This document shows positions 32,517 to 34,251 of a DNA stretch of 34,251 nt, in pieces. The translations under genes were made by a program, and so were the position numbers. Every line of letters starts with the position of its first letter. The stretch's first letter is position 1. The notes below the pieces were generated by a model. It was given only the letters and a program-made list of their open reading frames with translations. It was not told the origin of the DNA and did not search any database. The DNA comes from Alphaproteobacteria bacterium (GTDB lineage: Bacteria > Pseudomonadota > Alphaproteobacteria > SMXQ01): NCBI GenBank assembly GCA_009380075.1, contig WHSO01000003.1, positions 68,724 to 102,974 on the forward strand, given 5' to 3'.

Positions 32517-33596
32517 ATGTCCGCTGCGTCGCCGTCCATCGCCGTGAATGAGTGGGCGCCGTCGCCGCAAAGGCACGTGCCGGCGGTGCTGATGCGGCCC
32601 ATCGACGATCCCGCCGCGTGGACGGCGAAGGACTTCGCCGGGCGCGATATCTGGCTCTACCGCCTGTTGGGGGACGAGATCGACGAGGTCCTTGCTGCCG
32701 TCGCCGCGGTGGAGAGGGCGGGGCTGTCCCTCATGGACGTTGCCCGCGAGAATTTCCCGCTGCCGCGCTTCGGCGAAACCCTGCACACCATCCGCGACGA
32801 GGTCATGCTCGGCCGCGGCTTCGCCGTGCTGCGCGGAATGCCGGTAGAGGGGCGCAAGCGCCTGCAGGTGGCGACGGCGTTCTGGGGCATGGGCGCCTGG
32901 CTTGGCCGCCAAATCAGCCAGAACCGGCGCGGCCATCTGCTGGGCCACGTCAAGGACACCGGCGGCGACTACAGCGTCGGGCGCGGCTACAACACCAGCG
33001 CGGCGCTCGCCTTCCACTCCGACCGCTGCGACATGCTGTCGTTGTGCTGCCTGCAACCGGCGAGGTCCGGCGGGGCGCACCGCATCGCCAGCTCGGTCAC
33101 CATCTACAACACGCTGCTGGCGCGCCGCCCGGACCTGGTCCGGGAACTGACCTGGCCGTTCTACCGCTCGCGCCGGGGCGAAATCCCCGACGGCGAGACC
33201 ACGCCGTGGTTTCGCCTGCCGGTGTTCTCCGTCGCCGACGGCTATTTCGCGGCGCGGCCGCCCGGTTCCGTGGTGATGAAGGCCCAGGGCATGCCCGGCG
33301 TGCCGGAGCTTACGCCCTTGCAGCGCGAGGCGCTCGATGCCTTCGCTGCACTCGCCCGCGAAAACGCGCTCGACATCGACCTGGAGCCGGGGGACGTGTC
33401 GTACCTGCAGAACTTCGTTACCCTGCACGCGCGCACCAGCTACGAGGACCACCCCGAGCCCGAGCGCAAGCGCCATCTGCTGCGCCTGTGGCTCGATACC
33501 GGCGGGGTGCGGCCGCTGGCCGACGATATCCGGCGCGAGGTCACGGGCGTCGCGGTGCCGCCGGAGATGCTGCAGACGCCGCTCGACGCCGCCTAG
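32517..33596 (+). CDS. TauD/TfdA-like Fe(II)/2-oxoglutarate dioxygenase, second copy
   Basis: The protein is 359 residues and only distantly similar to the preceding dioxygenase. The iron ligands are visible as His167-Asp169 in AFHSDRCD and His304 in TLHARTSY, with Arg323 in HLLRLWLD as the likely 2-oxoglutarate anchor. The N-terminal 130 residues (FAVLRGMPV, WGMGAWLG) form a longer lid region than in TauD. The ATG at 32517 has GGAGGGG upstream. The start is 36 bp after the stop of the upstream dioxygenase, so the two are probably co-transcribed, with sequential or paralogous oxidations of one substrate class. A hairpin follows one base past the stop. Confidence 0.82.
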   Translation: MSAASPSIAVNEWAPSPQRHVPAVLMRPIDDPAAWTAKDFAGRDIWLYRLLGDEIDEVLAAVAAVERAGLSLMDVARENFPLPRFGETLHTIRDEVMLGRGFAVLRGMPVEGRKRLQVATAFWGMGAWLGRQISQNRRGHLLGHVKDTGGDYSVGRGYNTSAALAFHSDRCDMLSLCCLQPARSGGAHRIASSVTIYNTLLARRPDLVRELTWPFYRSRRGEIPDGETTPWFRLPVFSVADGYFAARPPGSVVMKAQGMPGVPELTPLQREALDAFAALARENALDIDLEPGDVSYLQNFVTLHARTSYEDHPEPERKRHLLRLWLDTGGVRPLADDIRREVTGVAVPPEMLQTPLDAA

Positions 33597-33622
33597 GCCG
33601 GGACTTGCGCACCTGTCCCGGC
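33597..33622 (+). terminator. Hairpin directly after the second dioxygenase gene
   Basis: An 8-bp perfect stem pairs GCCGGGAC (33597-33604) with GTCCCGGC (33615-33622) around a 10-base loop, starting one base past the stop codon. No T-tract follows, so it is a weak or Rho-assisted terminator candidate. Confidence 0.45.
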
Positions 33623-33864
33623 TCGGTTGGTCGCCGCGGGCTTCGCGCGCTTGATCGACCGCCTTCAACTGATGGGACTGCACCCGCCCGGGCTGGGACG
33701 GCATTCGTGCCGGTGGCTGCACGGCGCCACATAAGCGGTGCGAAGACAGTCGTTCCGCGGCGACGTCAATCCTCCGAACAGGTGCGATTTCCTTGCCAGG
33801 CTCGCGCGGTCGGGTGTCTAATTTTTGCCAACGCTCCGATCAACGGACGCGGGAGGCGATACCC

Positions 33865-34251
33865 ATGGTCATGTCACGCGAACAGAACGAACGTATGACC
33901 CGCGTCGGCGCCGGCACGCCGGGGGGCGAAATGCTGCGCCGCTACTGGTGGCCCATCGCCTTCACCGAGGAAGTCCGGAACAAGCCCTTCCGTGCGCGGC
34001 TGTTGGGCGAGGACCTCGTCCTCTTCCGCGACGGCAGCGGCAAGGTCGGCCTGGTGGCGCGCGCCTGCCCGCACCGCGGCGCCGGGCTCGAGCTCGGTCG
34101 GGTGGAGGAGGACGGCATCCGCTGCTGCTACCACGGCTGGAAATTCGACCGCGCCGGCGCCTGCCTCGACATGCCGGCCGAGCCGGCGGATACGCCGCTC
34201 AGGCGCGAGGTGCGCCAGACCGCCTATGTGACCGAGGAAGGCGCGGGCATC
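33865..34251 (+). CDS. Rieske [2Fe-2S] ring-hydroxylating oxygenase alpha subunit (5' part)
   Basis: The first 129 codons are present; the gene runs off the window. The Rieske cluster ligands are clear: Cys68 and His70 (ACPHRG), then Cys87 and His90 (RCCYHGWKFD). The N-terminus (PGGEMLRRYWWPIAF) matches the phthalate 4,5-dioxygenase/vanillate demethylase group, whose catalytic mononuclear iron domain would follow. Such enzymes hydroxylate or demethylate aromatics using electrons from a reductase. The ATG at 33865 has GGGAGG upstream; ATG 33871 is an alternative. It is separated from the dioxygenases by about 270 bases but points the same way. Confidence 0.88.
   Translation, partial: MVMSREQNERMTRVGAGTPGGEMLRRYWWPIAFTEEVRNKPFRARLLGEDLVLFRDGSGKVGLVARACPHRGAGLELGRVEEDGIRCCYHGWKFDRAGACLDMPAEPADTPLRREVRQTAYVTEEGAGI

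Overview
The window is 34 kb of GC-rich, densely coding bacterial chromosome with about 30 protein genes. No rRNA, tRNA, CRISPR array, insertion sequence or phage gene was seen. High GC, a DUF1194 gene, a Zur-type operator and many catabolic oxidoreductases suggest an alphaproteobacterium, possibly Rhodospirillales-like. That placement is inference.

Layout. 1-4.5 kb: the 3' end of a MetE-like methyltransferase, a double-cupin protein, a VOC protein, an Asp/Glu-racemase-fold protein without the usual first cysteine, and a chromate transporter split into two overlapping half-size genes. 4.5-9.5 kb: a membrane-anchored Sel1/trypsin-like protease, an LVIVD-repeat propeller followed by a class II aldolase/adducin protein, and a DEAD-box RNA helicase ending at a bidirectional terminator. 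9.6-13.7 kb: a flavin monooxygenase of the acyl-CoA dehydrogenase fold, then a divergent metal-uptake locus. That locus has a ZnuA-type binding protein on one side, a ZevA/ZevB-like pair on the other, and a near-consensus Zur box between them. No znuB or znuC is present.

13.8-22.3 kb: a nitroreductase, a DUF1194 (VWA-like) secreted protein, a two-domain VOC protein, an OPT-family transporter next to an M24 (creatinase/prolidase) protein with degenerate metal ligands, and a DUF1800-DUF1501 pair. 22.5-24.8 kb: a ydbH-ynbE-ydbL operon, implicated in lipid transport between the inner and outer membranes. 25-27.2 kb: an MFS transporter convergent with a Bem46-like hydrolase.

27.2-29.6 kb is the most unusual stretch. 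It is an AT-richer two-gene cassette of a 198-residue unknown protein, overlapped by a 568-residue protein with an N-terminal Mrr-like PD-(D/E)XK nuclease motif. A perfect 20-bp palindrome lies just upstream. The composition, coupling and nuclease fold suggest an acquired defence or nuclease module of unfamiliar type.

29.6-34.25 kb: a DUF4412 secreted protein, a TPR protein, two successive TauD/TfdA-type Fe(II)/2-oxoglutarate dioxygenases, and the start of a Rieske ring-hydroxylating oxygenase cut by the window edge. The catabolic genes at the two ends fit a lifestyle of degrading aromatic or other oxidised organics, but no substrate can be named from the sequence.
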